Source of the DNA: Pseudomonas triticifolii
GTDB lineage: Bacteria; Pseudomonadota; Gammaproteobacteria; Pseudomonadales; Pseudomonadaceae
NCBI RefSeq assembly: GCF_014358015.1
Contig: NZ_JACONV010000013.1
Location: 62,001-126,000, forward strand
DNA: 64,000 bases
Direction: 5' to 3'
Shown here: piece by piece, positions 17,670-26,456 of the stretch
Layout: the number at the start of each line of letters is the position of its first letter
Position numbering within the stretch: the first letter of the stretch is position 1
The notes under the pieces: model-generated
Database searches by the model: none
Told to the model about the DNA's origin: nothing
What the model saw: the letters and a program-made list of their open reading frames with translations, nothing else
Made by a program: the position numbers and the translations under genes

Positions 17670-17754
17670 CAGGACTCTCCGATATCGATGCGTTCACCTT
17701 AGCCAAAGCCTTCGCCCGGATATAGCCAAAACAGTGAAATACCTTCGTGCAGAC

Positions 17755-17785
17755 GAAAAAAAACCCGTCGAAACGGGCTTTTTCT
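17755..17785 (-). terminator. Terminator of gabT
   Basis: The stem AGCCCGTTTCGACGGGTT, read on the minus strand, is followed by a run of about eight T residues. It lies ~45 bases after the gabT stop. The plus strand also ends in a short T-run, so it may work both ways. Confidence 0.8.
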
Positions 17786-17829
17786 GTCTGTTTGGTCACA
17801 AATCAACCAATCCGTGACCGCACAGGGAA

Positions 17830-19110
17830 TCAGGCGATTTCAGCGAAACATTCTTCGAGAATGGCCAGACCTTTGGTCAGCAGTTCGTCTTCAGCGGTCA
17901 GCGGAACCAGCACGCGCAGAACGTTGCCGTAGGTGCCGCATGACAGCAGGATCAGGCCCTTGTCGCGCGCCTTGGCCACAACCTGAGCCACTGCCGCAGC
18001 GTTCGGCTTGTGCGAGTCGCCGTCTTCGAACAGCTCCAGCGCGATCATCGCGCCCAGCGCACGGACTTCGCCGATGACCGGGTGCTTGGCCTGGATGGCC
18101 TTCAAGCCAGTGACCAGACGCTCGCCGACCGCCTTGCAGCGCTCCAGCAGGTTCTCTTCTTCGAAGATATCCAGCACGGCCAGCGCCGCCGCACAGGCTA
18201 CCGGACTACCGGCGTAGGTACCGCCCAGACCGCCCGGCGCGATGGCGTCCATGTACTCGGCCTTGCCGCATACACCCGCCAGCGGGAATCCGCCTGCGAT
18301 GGACTTGGCGAAGGTGGTCAGGTCGGCTGCAACGCCCATCTGCTCCATCGCGAAGAACGTACCGGTACGGCCAGCGCCCGTCTGCACTTCGTCAGCGATC
18401 AACAGAATGCCGTGCTTGTCACACAGTTCGCGCAGACGCAGCATGAAGGCCTTCGGCGCCACGTAGAAACCACCTTCGCCCTGCACAGGCTCGATGATGA
18501 TGGCGGCGATGTCCCTCGGCTCGGCGTCGTTCTTGAAGATGCGCTCGATGCTGGCGATGGAGTCGTCAACGCTCACGCCATGCAGTTCGCACGGGTACAG
18601 TGCGCGGAAGATACCGCCGGGCATCAGGCCCATGCCTGCCGAGTACGGCACGACCTTGCCGGTCAGACCCAGGGTCATCATGGTGCGGCCGTGGTAAGCG
18701 CCGGTGAACGCGATCACGCCAGCGCGGCCGGTGGCAGCACGGGCGATCTTGACGGCGTTTTCGACCGCTTCGGAGCCGGTGGTGACCAGCAGGGTTTTCT
18801 TCTCGAAATCACCTGGCACCTTGGCGTTGATCTTCTCGCACAGCTCGACGTACGGCTCGTAGGCCAGCACCTGGAAGCAGGTGTGCGTCAGCTTGGTCAG
18901 TTGTTCCTGCACCGCCGCAACGATTTTCGGGTGCAAGTGACCGGTGTTCAGCACCGCAATACCGCCCGCGAAGTCGATGAACTCACGACCTTCAACGTCG
19001 GTAACGGTGGCGTTCTTCGCCGAAGCAGCAAAGATCGGGTGAATCTGACCCACGCCACGCGGGACGGCAGCATGGCGGCGTTGCATCAGGGAGTCGTTTG
19101 TCTTGCTCAT
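17830..19110 (-). CDS. gabT: 4-aminobutyrate (GABA) aminotransferase
   Basis: This class III PLP aminotransferase moves the amino group of GABA to 2-oxoglutarate, giving succinate semialdehyde. It has 426 residues with FTGAYHGRTMMTLGLTGK, the cofactor Asp in LLIADEVQTGAGRTG and the Schiff-base Lys in TTFAKSIAGGFPLAG. It lies 189 bases downstream of gabD on the same strand, and the pair carries GABA to succinate. GABA is abundant in plant apoplast, which suits a plant-associated pseudomonad. Confidence 0.94.
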   Translation of the reverse strand: MSKTNDSLMQRRHAAVPRGVGQIHPIFAASAKNATVTDVEGREFIDFAGGIAVLNTGHLHPKIVAAVQEQLTKLTHTCFQVLAYEPYVELCEKINAKVPGDFEKKTLLVTTGSEAVENAVKIARAATGRAGVIAFTGAYHGRTMMTLGLTGKVVPYSAGMGLMPGGIFRALYPCELHGVSVDDSIASIERIFKNDAEPRDIAAIIIEPVQGEGGFYVAPKAFMLRLRELCDKHGILLIADEVQTGAGRTGTFFAMEQMGVAADLTTFAKSIAGGFPLAGVCGKAEYMDAIAPGGLGGTYAGSPVACAAALAVLDIFEEENLLERCKAVGERLVTGLKAIQAKHPVIGEVRALGAMIALELFEDGDSHKPNAAAVAQVVAKARDKGLILLSCGTYGNVLRVLVPLTAEDELLTKGLAILEECFAEIA

Positions 19111-19299
19111 GTATTCCTCATTCGCCGCTCATCGGTCGGCGTGGTTCAAGGATCGAGCGGCCTGGATGGACTGCAACAGCATACGATGATCGACTGCTGC
19201 AGCCTTCAAGCCACCACTAAGTTTCGGGTGCTGCAAAAGCCGATGGCACGTCGCTCTCGCGCGCCACCGGCTGCAATAACTCTGGTCAGGCAGTCTGGA
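19111..19299 (-). other. gabD-gabT spacer
   Basis: The 189 bases hold no gene. I see no clear terminator here, so read-through from gabD into gabT is likely. Confidence 0.5.
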
Positions 19300-20742
19300 T
19301 CAGACCGACAGGCAGAGGTATTTGATTTCCAGGTAATCTTCGATGCCGTACTTGGAGCCTTCACGGCCCAGGCCCGAAGACTTGATGCCGCCGAACGGTG
19401 CCAGCTCGTTGGAGATCAGGCCGGTGTTGATACCCACCATGCCATACTCCAGCGCCTCGGCCACGCGGAACACGCGGCTCATGTTCTGAGCATAGAAGTA
19501 CGACGCCAGACCGAACTCGGTGTCGTTGGCCATCGCAATCACTTCGGCTTCATCTTTGAAGCGGAACAGCGGTGCCAATGGACCGAAGGTTTCTTCCTTC
19601 GCGACAGCGGCATCTTTCGACACGTTGACCAGGATAGTCGGTTCGAAGAACGAGCCTTCCATGCTGTTACCGCCGGTCAGCACCGTCGCGCCCTTGCTCA
19701 CGGCATCGGCGATGTGTTCCTTGACCTTGGCCACGGCCTTGTCGTCGATCAGCGGACCTGTGGTAATGCCCTCTTCCAGACCGTTACCGATCTTGAGCTT
19801 GCCCACCGCCGCCTTGAGCTTCTCGGCGAACGCGTCATACACAGCGTCCTGCACATAGATACGGTTGGCGCAGACACAGGTCTGACCGTTGTTGCGGAAC
19901 TTGGAGATCATCGCGCCTTCAACCGCCTTATCCAGGTCGGCATCGTCGAACACGATGAACGGCGCATTGCCGCCCAGCTCCAGCGAGACTTTCTTGATGT
20001 CTTTGGCGCACTCGGCCATCAACTGGCGACCAATGTCGGTCGAGCCGGTGAAGGACAGCTTGCGCACGATCGGGTTGCCGGTCAGCTCGCTGCCGATATC
20101 GCCCGCGCTGCCCGTCACGACACTGAACACGCCCGCCGGGATGCCCGCACGCTCAGCCAGTTCAGCCAGCGCCAACGCGGAGTAAGGGGTCTGCGAAGCA
20201 GGCTTGAGCACCATGGTGCAACCAGCCGCCAGCGCAGGACCGGCCTTGCGGGTGATCATCGCCGCCGGGAAGTTCCATGGCGTAATCGCAGCGGTCACAC
20301 CAATCGGCTGCTTGAGCACGATCAGACGCTTGTCCGGCTGGTGACCCGGAATCACATCACCGTAAACGCGCTTGGCTTCTTCAGCGAACCACTCAATAAA
20401 GGAAGCAGCGTAAGCAATCTCGCCCTTGGCCTCGGCCAGCGGTTTGCCCTGCTCCAGCGTCATCAACAGACCCAAGTCGTCCTGGTTCTCGATCATCAGC
20501 TCGAACCAGCGACGCAACTTGTTGCCCCGCTCCTTGGCGGTCAACGCACGCCAGGCCGGCAGCGCCTTATCAGCCGCTTCAATCGCACGACGCGTCTCGG
20601 CCGCGCCCATTTTCGGCACAGTCCCGAGAATCTCGTGGGTAGCCGGGTTATTGACCTTGATCGACTGACCACCGTCCGCATCCAGCCACTGGCCGTTGAT
20701 ATAGGCTTGCTGGCGGAACAGTTTGGAATCTTTGAGCTGCAT
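19300..20742 (-). CDS. gabD: Succinate-semialdehyde dehydrogenase (NADP+)
   Basis: This enzyme oxidises succinate semialdehyde to succinate. It is a 480-residue aldehyde dehydrogenase with TPWNFPAAMITRK, the Glu base in LELGGNAPFIVFDD, the catalytic Cys in NNGQTCVCANRIYVQ and the C-terminal GREGSKYGIEDYLE. Length and sequence match the GabD group. It is the upstream member of the gabDT pair. An 18-bp inverted repeat ~140 bases upstream (20884-20901) could be its operator. Confidence 0.95.
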   Translation of the reverse strand: MQLKDSKLFRQQAYINGQWLDADGGQSIKVNNPATHEILGTVPKMGAAETRRAIEAADKALPAWRALTAKERGNKLRRWFELMIENQDDLGLLMTLEQGKPLAEAKGEIAYAASFIEWFAEEAKRVYGDVIPGHQPDKRLIVLKQPIGVTAAITPWNFPAAMITRKAGPALAAGCTMVLKPASQTPYSALALAELAERAGIPAGVFSVVTGSAGDIGSELTGNPIVRKLSFTGSTDIGRQLMAECAKDIKKVSLELGGNAPFIVFDDADLDKAVEGAMISKFRNNGQTCVCANRIYVQDAVYDAFAEKLKAAVGKLKIGNGLEEGITTGPLIDDKAVAKVKEHIADAVSKGATVLTGGNSMEGSFFEPTILVNVSKDAAVAKEETFGPLAPLFRFKDEAEVIAMANDTEFGLASYFYAQNMSRVFRVAEALEYGMVGINTGLISNELAPFGGIKSSGLGREGSKYGIEDYLEIKYLCLSV

Positions 20743-21083
20743 GTCGGCCTCCTAAACAGCACCGCACAAGGGCGGAGCGAACACGTGAATATCGATGCAC
20801 CTCTTTTGGAAGCCATCGCCGGAAAAACATTCCATCGGCTTGAGCGATGCACGGCGCAAAAAAGCGCGAAGACCGGACAAGTGCGTTTGAAATCTCAAAC
20901 GAATCCTAGGGACTGCGGGGGTAAAGGACAATAGGCTGTTCGAAAAAAAGAACGGGGTAGCGAGGAGTGGTCGAAGGTTTTACTGGGTTTGCGCGTGAGA
21001 ATGGGTAAAGCGTGCGAAATCGACAACAGCCGCTCGCCAGCATGGACGCCCGCCCACCAGATGAGTATCATGGCGCCCGCGTT
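20743..21083. other. gabD upstream region to tRNA-Arg
   Basis: No gene is seen. The region contains the gabD ribosome site (AGGAGG-like at 20747-20753 on the minus strand), the inverted repeat at 20884-20901 and presumably the tRNA promoter. Confidence 0.5.
20884..20901. promoter_or_regulatory. Inverted repeat upstream of gabD
   Basis: CGTTTGA-AATC-TCAAACG is a perfect 7-bp inverted repeat with a 4-base spacer, ~140 bases before the gabD start. It has the size of a repressor or activator site; the factor is unknown. Confidence 0.45.
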
Positions 21084-21160
21084 GCACCAGTAGCTCAGCT
21101 GGATAGAGTACTGCCCTCCGAAGGCAGGGGTCGTGGGTTCGAATCCCGCCTGGTGCACCA
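21084..21160 (+). tRNA. tRNA-Arg (anticodon CCG)
   Basis: A 77-base cloverleaf with acceptor stem GCACCAG/CTGGTGC, D-arm TAGCTCAGCTGGATAGAG, anticodon stem CTGCC/GGCAG with loop CTCCGAA (anticodon CCG), T-arm GGGTTCGAATCCC and an encoded CCA end. It reads CGG codons. Confidence 0.97.
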
Positions 21161-21203
21161 TATCGTTATTTGGACATGTTTCGGACAGTCCGAGAAGAAT
21201 TTG

Positions 21204-21233
21204 AAAAGCCCGCCGCTGTGCGGGCTTTTTTTT
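21204..21233 (+). terminator. Terminator after tRNA-Arg
   Basis: AAAGCCCG/CGGGCTTT hairpin followed by eight T residues, 44 bases after the tRNA. A small palindrome TCGGACAGTCCGA lies between them at 21181-21193. Confidence 0.88.
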
Positions 21234-21551
21234 GGCTTTGTTGAACGGCGCTTGGCCCAGACCAACGGAACACAGGCTCGGCTGGGATCAAGCAGCTGCA
21301 CATAGTCTTGATCCATCAAGGCAAGAAAGACCCTCTGATTGCCATATATCTCAGACAAGCCATGCAGTACAAAGTCGTCGATAACCTGGAAACATATGCA
21401 CCTAGGCCCACCCAAGCGAACCTCTGGTTGACATAGTAGATATCGTCGGACCGGGAGGGTTTGCAAGATGCCAGACGGTCCCAAAACACCTAACGCATTA
21501 TTCTGATAGCCGGCAGCTGCAGAAGCGCCCTGTGAATGGCGGAAAGAACCA
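21234..21551. other. Gene-poor stretch after tRNA-Arg
   Basis: No supported gene is seen. The stretch is AT-richer than its surroundings. A minus-strand frame is open across it, but it continues through the tRNA and has no convincing start, so I do not call it. It may hold decayed coding sequence. Confidence 0.5.
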
Positions 21552-22100
21552 TTAACTAAAAAAGGATTTAAGCTTACCGAACCAACCCGCTTTTTTTGTT
21601 CCGTTACACTGCACGGGAGGCACTGCACAAGCACTCAGAAGTCTCCAATGATGAACACACATGTTATGGACCAATAAAGCGGCAGAGAAGTCTGCAACCT
21701 GAGTATAGTCTTTCAACACTGGCGTATAAATTTTTCCGAAAGGGTTGTGGCATTCTGAGTAATAGCTATGGCCAGTACCAAAAGGCAGAACATAATCCAC
21801 CAACACTTTTCCGGTAGAATTATCGGCTATCCAGGCATGGTATCTCGGAGGCGTTTGGAAAGAGCATGGCAACTTCATAAACTTTTCGATTTCGCCAACA
21901 ATATTTCCTGTTTCCGCATCATCCTCCACATACCCCACGTAAACCCTGGCATCTGAATTGTACTGCGCTATGATCGGCAGCATAAACTGAGAAACAGGAA
22001 AGCACTGTTCCTGTATGGATCCACGCCAATGCATCCAGCCTACATCGCGAAATCGAGTAAGTGCCAGCAAAGCTTCTTTGTGTTGCATTGCATTTAACAT
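21552..22100 (-). CDS. Hypothetical protein in AT-rich patch
   Basis: This 182-residue product is of unknown family. I chose ATG 22100 because AGGGAGCT lies ~5 bases upstream; an upstream in-frame start at 22139 has no ribosome site. The protein has no membrane helix or signal peptide, contains several aromatic-rich stretches (GWMHWRGSIQEQ, PRYHAWIADNSTGKVLVDYV) and Cys residues, and ends in a basic, aromatic tail (WFGKLKSFF). Base composition is visibly AT-richer than the neighbouring core genes, which suggests acquisition by transfer beside the tRNA gene. No function can be proposed. Confidence 0.6.
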   Translation of the reverse strand: MLNAMQHKEALLALTRFRDVGWMHWRGSIQEQCFPVSQFMLPIIAQYNSDARVYVGYVEDDAETGNIVGEIEKFMKLPCSFQTPPRYHAWIADNSTGKVLVDYVLPFGTGHSYYSECHNPFGKIYTPVLKDYTQVADFSAALLVHNMCVHHWRLLSACAVPPVQCNGTKKAGWFGKLKSFFS

Positions 22101-22754
22101 TAGCAGCTCCCTTGCAGAGTCATTTTTTTGATCACGCATAGCATTTCTTCAATCGATAAATATGGCCAAGACCTTACAGCAATTCAAGATATTTACCCAA
22201 TGAATCCTGGAGCACGTTACACCCAATAGTCTGCCCGCTCGACGACTCGGCAACACAAGCTGAAAGTGCAAGCTTACGACGCTGCGTGACTGCTGGAGGT
22301 TATGCCATTGTTGCGACTGAAGAAGAAAATTTGCTGCCGGACGATTTAGGCCAGGCACTGACGTGTTCACATACAGCAAAAACTGCGAAACCTCGTCAAC
22401 TCTATAACTACATGTTTCAAAAACACGAAATAGTGTAACTCTTGATTACTACCAATCAGCCACACGCTAAAATACTAAGCCATCGCTCTTTCGCGTGCTT
22501 TCACCCTGAACTGTTTCCAACCCGACATAGTTGTTAACGAATACAATTCAAGCTTGGCAAGGGTATTTTTTTGCTTCAAGATTTCCTGGCAGCTCACCGA
22601 CAGATTGAAACAACCACTCCATTTCTATCAAGAGGCCATGGACAAGGTCTCCTATTTTATTTGTGCCACGGAAAAGCAAACGTGACGCATCAAACACCGC
22701 ATTAACGCATAAGCCTAATAGCAACTAGCCACCTTTAACAGAGTAAGGAATGAC
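22101..22754. other. AT-rich stretch without a gene
   Basis: About 650 bases with no open frame I can support on either strand and no repeats that stand out. It carries the ribosome site of the DUF805 gene at its end and is AT-richer than the rest of the window. Confidence 0.5.
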
Positions 22755-23198
22755 ATGGCATTTTGTCACAACTGCGCAAAGGAAATGAACGACAAACAGG
22801 ATACGTGTCCCCACTGCGGTGCATCAAAGGATATTATCTGGACACCCAGCGCAGTCTCATCAAATGCTCCAGACTCGAAATTTTGGTATTTCGAAGTCTT
22901 GAAAAAGTATGCTGATTTCAGCGGTAGAGCGCGCAGAAGAGAATACTGGATGTTTACTCTGACGAACATCCTGATCGCGGCGGCGCTCAATGTGACTGAG
23001 CATCTCCTCGAAGGCAACGGTTCGATTTCCACCCTCTATGCAATGGCTGTTTTCATTCCTGGGATTGCTGTAGGGGTGCGCAGGCTCCACGACACTGATC
23101 ATAGCGGGTGGTGGTCGTTGGTACCGATAGCCCCTTTCATATTCAGTTGCCAGGAGGGACATAGCGGTAGCAACCGATTCGGCCCTAGCCCCAAATAA
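22755..23198 (+). CDS. Zinc-ribbon plus DUF805 membrane protein
   Basis: This 147-residue protein starts with a small zinc ribbon (CHNCAKEMNDKQDTCPHCG, two Cys pairs), followed by a DUF805 inner-membrane domain with the typical FSGRARRREYWMF and RRLHDTDHSGWWSLVPI motifs and a closing GSNRFGPSPK. About three hydrophobic segments are visible; the last one is shorter than usual for the family. The ribosome site GTAAGGA lies just upstream of ATG 22755. DUF805 proteins have no settled function. It sits in the AT-richer patch beside tRNA-Arg. Confidence 0.8.
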   Translation: MAFCHNCAKEMNDKQDTCPHCGASKDIIWTPSAVSSNAPDSKFWYFEVLKKYADFSGRARRREYWMFTLTNILIAAALNVTEHLLEGNGSISTLYAMAVFIPGIAVGVRRLHDTDHSGWWSLVPIAPFIFSCQEGHSGSNRFGPSPK

Positions 23199-23304
23199 CA
23201 AACGCCTCCTGAGGTGTGATCGCTAAGCACACCTTCAGCCTCATCCATTACCGATTTTCAGGCAGCCTGCCCTTCGCGAACCCTCCCTCACAACCACCCC
23301 CGCC

Positions 23305-23775
23305 TCACCCACCAAACGACGCATACCGCAGCGGCAGCCCGGTGGTGAATTTGATCTGTTCCATGGCAAAGCTGGAGCTGACGTCGGTAATGCCAGGGAT
23401 GCTGATGAGTTGTTTGTAGACAGCGTCGTAGCCTGCGATATCGGCGACGACGATGCGCAGCAGGTAGTCGGTGTCGCCGGCCATGCGGTAGCACTCGACC
23501 ACTTCGGGCAGGTCGCCGACGGCGTTGTGGAATTGTTCGAGCCAGGCGGCGTTGTGCTGGTTGGTGCGGATGGCGGCGAAGACGCTGACGGATACGTTCA
23601 ACTGCTGCGGGTTGAGCAGGGCTACGCGGCGGTCGATGATGCCGCTTTCTTCCAGTTTTTGAATGCGTCGCCAGCAGGCGGTGCTGCCCAGGCCGATGCG
23701 TTCGGCGATGTCTGCGACCGAACGGGTGCAGTCGGTCTGCAGAATGTCGAGGATGGCTCGGTCGAATTTGTCCAT
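23305..23775 (-). CDS. Lrp/AsnC-family regulator
   Basis: A 156-residue regulator with an N-terminal helix-turn-helix (RSVADIAERIGLGSTACWRRIQKLEESG) and a C-terminal RAM effector-binding domain (AGDTDYLLRIVVADI). It is divergent from the cysteine desulfurase-like gene across 247 bases, so that gene is its most likely target besides itself. By motif alone it cannot be matched to an amino-acid ligand, though the HTH resembles regulators of cysteine or branched-chain amino-acid genes. Confidence 0.88.
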   Translation of the reverse strand: MDKFDRAILDILQTDCTRSVADIAERIGLGSTACWRRIQKLEESGIIDRRVALLNPQQLNVSVSVFAAIRTNQHNAAWLEQFHNAVGDLPEVVECYRMAGDTDYLLRIVVADIAGYDAVYKQLISIPGITDVSSSFAMEQIKFTTGLPLRYASFGG

Positions 23776-24022
23776 GTGGGTTCCTGTGGCTCGGGCGCAA
23801 GGCGGAAACGGCCAAGGTGCGCTGACCGGTATTCACGCCGCTTTTGGGATAAAACTACTGACTGCCGATCAGCCTGTAAAACATTAATCGTAAAAACAGG
23901 CTATCAGGCGAATAGTTTTTCACTCCTGATCGTTCAATTCGCCCAAATATCAAAAATTTTTCGCGTCGTCGTCGGTAACCTTTTACCCATCAGCCCTGAC
24001 CCGATCACGAAGCGAATTGACC
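23776..24022. other. Divergent promoter region, Lrp gene / cysteine desulfurase
   Basis: These 247 bases separate the two divergent genes and hold AT-rich tracts (23880-23960) of the kind expected for an Lrp-type site. No single operator is clear. Confidence 0.4.
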
Positions 24023-25177
24023 ATGACCACACCTGCTCTGTACCTGGATTACGCCGCCACCACGCCTGTCGATGAGCAGGTCATTGAAGCCATGGTTGCC
24101 TGTCTGGGGCGCGAAGGGCATTTCGGCAATCCTGCGTCCAGCGGGCACGGTTATGGTCAGGTGGCGCGTCAGGCGGTCGAGCTGGCGCGGCGGCAGGTGG
24201 CGGACGCGGTGGGTGCGCCTGCCGATGCTGTGATCTGGACCTCTGGCGCGACCGAATCCAATAACCTGGCGATCAAAGGCATCGCCCACGACAGCAGCGC
24301 GCAGCGTCGGCACATCATCACCAGTGTTCTGGAACACAAGGCCGTGATCGACACCGTGAAAACGCTGGAGCGTCAGGGCTTTCCGGTGACCTGGTTGACG
24401 CCGGATGAGCAAGGTCTGATCCAGCCGCACGCCGTGCAGGCCGCGCTGCGTGAAGACACCTTGCTGGTGTCGCTGATGCGGGTGAACAACGAGTTGGGCA
24501 CGCTGACGGATATCGCGGCTATCGGCGCGCTGGTGCGCGAACATGGGGCGTTGTTTCATGTGGATGCGGCGCAGGCGGTCGGCAAGGTGCCGGTTGATCT
24601 GGCGAGTCTGGCGGTCGACCTGATGTCGTTCTCGGCACACAAAGCGTATGGCCCCAAGGGCATCGGCGCGCTGTACATTGGCCCGCGCGCCCATTCGATG
24701 TTGCAGGCGCAGATGCATGGCGGTGGTCATGAAGGTGGCTTTCGTTCAGGCACCCTGGCGACGCACCAGATCGTCGGGATGGGCGAAGCGTTTGCGCTGG
24801 CGGTTGGCAAGGCTGATGCGGAAAACCGTCGCATTGCGCAGTTGAGCAGTCATCTGCGTGAAGGGCTGCTGGCCCTGCCGGACGTGCAGCTCAACGGGTG
24901 TGCGCAGCAACGCATTCCGCACACCCTGAACCTGTGCATCACGCGCGCTGGCTTCACCAGTTCGCAGCTGTCGCATGCGCTGGCGTTGTCCTCGACTTCG
25001 GCGTGCAATTCGGCACGCAATGCGCCTTCGCACGTGCTCTTGGCGCTTGGGCTGGCTGCCGACAAAGCGCTGGCCAGCGTGCGGGTCAGTCTGGGGCGTT
25101 ACACCACGCAGGCGGATATAGAGCGCACCATCGAGGTGTTCAGCAAGGCGCTCAGCGCACCGGCGGCGTTCTGGTAA
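24023..25177 (+). CDS. Cysteine desulfurase-like class V aminotransferase
   Basis: A 384-residue IscS/NifS-type PLP enzyme. It has DYAATTPVD at the start, the GATESNN cofactor loop, HVDAAQAVGK, the Schiff-base Lys in SFSAHKAYGPKG, and a persulfide-forming Cys in SSTSACNSARNAPSHVL. It should take sulfur from cysteine, giving alanine. There is no scaffold (IscU), chaperone or ferredoxin gene nearby, so it is not the main Fe-S assembly copy; it may supply sulfur for another purpose or degrade cysteine. The ATG at 24023 gives the family's usual N-terminus; its ribosome site is weak. Confidence 0.85.
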   Translation: MTTPALYLDYAATTPVDEQVIEAMVACLGREGHFGNPASSGHGYGQVARQAVELARRQVADAVGAPADAVIWTSGATESNNLAIKGIAHDSSAQRRHIITSVLEHKAVIDTVKTLERQGFPVTWLTPDEQGLIQPHAVQAALREDTLLVSLMRVNNELGTLTDIAAIGALVREHGALFHVDAAQAVGKVPVDLASLAVDLMSFSAHKAYGPKGIGALYIGPRAHSMLQAQMHGGGHEGGFRSGTLATHQIVGMGEAFALAVGKADAENRRIAQLSSHLREGLLALPDVQLNGCAQQRIPHTLNLCITRAGFTSSQLSHALALSSTSACNSARNAPSHVLLALGLAADKALASVRVSLGRYTTQADIERTIEVFSKALSAPAAFW

Positions 25178-25332
25178 CGCCGGGCTGTCAGTCGGAAAAG
25201 AAAACAGCGGGCTGCAGTAGGGTGATCGAATCGTACTGTCAGCCCCAGTGCCTTTTGAACCGCTGTACTTAAGCCATTAAGGACGGGCTCCGCTGGCGGT
25301 CAGGTCTCCATGGAAACCGGATGAGTGTCGCC

Positions 25333-25587
25333 TCAGCCGGGCGACACGCCACCGCCTTCATCCGCCACGATGTCCGGGTCATCCGAATACACCTCAGGCT
25401 CATCATCTTCGTACGCCTCGTCCTCTTCGGTGCGCTCCAGCACCTCGTCGCCCTTCTCGGGTCCTGCACCCGGTTTGTTGGCGTTCATGTTCAATACCGG
25501 ATCGGCTTCACGGTCGTACTGGCCGAGCTGCGGGCTCGCCGGATCTTCCTTGGGCACTTCGTTTGTCAGGATGAAATCGGTTGTCAT
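25333..25587 (-). CDS. Small acidic protein, unknown
   Basis: An 84-residue product starting at ATG 25587, with AGAGG upstream. The second half is very acidic (EDEAYEDDEPEVYSDDPD) and Pro/Gly-rich, with no predicted membrane segment, so it is probably disordered. A longer frame to 25701 lacks a ribosome site. No family is recognised. It stands alone between the desulfurase and the next Lrp regulator. Confidence 0.55.
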   Translation of the reverse strand: MTTDFILTNEVPKEDPASPQLGQYDREADPVLNMNANKPGAGPEKGDEVLERTEEDEAYEDDEPEVYSDDPDIVADEGGGVSPG

Positions 25588-25919
25588 GTCGGCCACCTCT
25601 TTTGTCTTGCCAAAGAAAGTGGACGTACCTGAGCGCCAAGGGTTCGATCCAGGTGACAAACGCAGCGATACGCACCCTTTATCGGCCTCTGTAATCTTCA
25701 TGATACGAAAAGACCATCGGGTTTCAATTCTGCGAGCAAGCGCCCAGCCGGAATGGTTGATCGATAGCGGCCCATGCGATTAATGGGAGAAATGTCGCGC
25801 CTGAGACGCAGCCTTCGCGGGCATACGAAACGCCAGTCGATCCGCATCCCATATTGAGGACGCATCCCTTACTGGAGCTGTGTGTGCTGCGAGGCAGCGC
25901 GCGCTGCGTCACGTCCGTT
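25588..25919. other. Intergenic region
   Basis: About 330 bases in which I see no gene, terminator or repeat that I can support, apart from the promoter zone of the small acidic protein. Confidence 0.4.
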
Positions 25920-26408
25920 TCAGTGACGCAACAATTTGCGCAGCGGGACGCCGTCTTTCATGACAGGGGATTTGATGACGATGTAGCTGAAGTACTTGGA
26001 GATGCCGATGTTCTTGTCCAGCAGTTCCTCGATCACTTCCTGATAGTGCTGGATGCTGCGGGTCATGAAGCGCACCAGATAGTCGTAGCCGCCACTGATC
26101 AAATGACACTCCAGCACCTCATCCACATGGCGGATGTTGGCTTCGAATTTGGCGAAATCCTCACGCTTGTGGTCGCTGAGGGAGATTTCCGTGAACACGG
26201 TGACCGACTCCGTGATTTTCGCCAGATTAAGGTGCGCCTTGTAGCTGGAGATGTAGCCCGCCGACTCCAGGCGTTTGACACGTTGCAGGCAGGGGCTTGC
26301 TGACAGCCCGACGGCATCGGCGAGGCTGACGTTGGTCATGCGCCCGTCTTTCTGGAGTTCTACCAGGATATTGATATCAATCCGATCCAGTTTGACCAAG
26401 CCTTCCAT
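25920..26408 (-). CDS. Lrp/AsnC-family regulator
   Basis: A 162-residue protein with an Lrp helix-turn-helix (TNVSLADAVGLSASPCLQRVKRLESAG) and RAM domain (ISGGYDYLVRFM). It is downstream of, and on the same strand as, a HAD-like gene and a class III aminotransferase. It may regulate that aminotransferase, as Lrp proteins commonly do for amino-acid catabolism, but the ligand is unknown. It has 48 bases to the HAD gene, so one transcript is possible. Confidence 0.88.
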   Translation of the reverse strand: MEGLVKLDRIDINILVELQKDGRMTNVSLADAVGLSASPCLQRVKRLESAGYISSYKAHLNLAKITESVTVFTEISLSDHKREDFAKFEANIRHVDEVLECHLISGGYDYLVRFMTRSIQHYQEVIEELLDKNIGISKYFSYIVIKSPVMKDGVPLRKLLRH

Positions 26409-26456
26409 CTACCTACCTCGTGTTGTGCCGTTCACAGTGCCTACCTTCTAGCAAAA

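Noticed and set aside
18010..20934. A 974-residue open frame on the plus strand opposite gabT and gabD
   Set aside because: It is a by-product of GC-rich codon use: both minus-strand genes are intact, well-known enzymes, and the translated product is Arg/His/Gln-rich with no domain.
21012..21634. Open frames on both strands across tRNA-Arg, one including the peptide RRDSNPRPLPSEGSTLSS
   Set aside because: This peptide is the well-known false translation of a tRNA gene read on the reverse strand; the frames have no ribosome site.
22149..22379. A 76-residue frame on the minus strand in the AT-rich patch
   Set aside because: No ribosome site, unusual composition, no family resemblance.
21084..22754. 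Genomic island integrated at tRNA-Arg
   Set aside because: No integrase and no repeat of the tRNA 3' end found downstream, so only a composition difference supports it; kept as a finding, not a feature.
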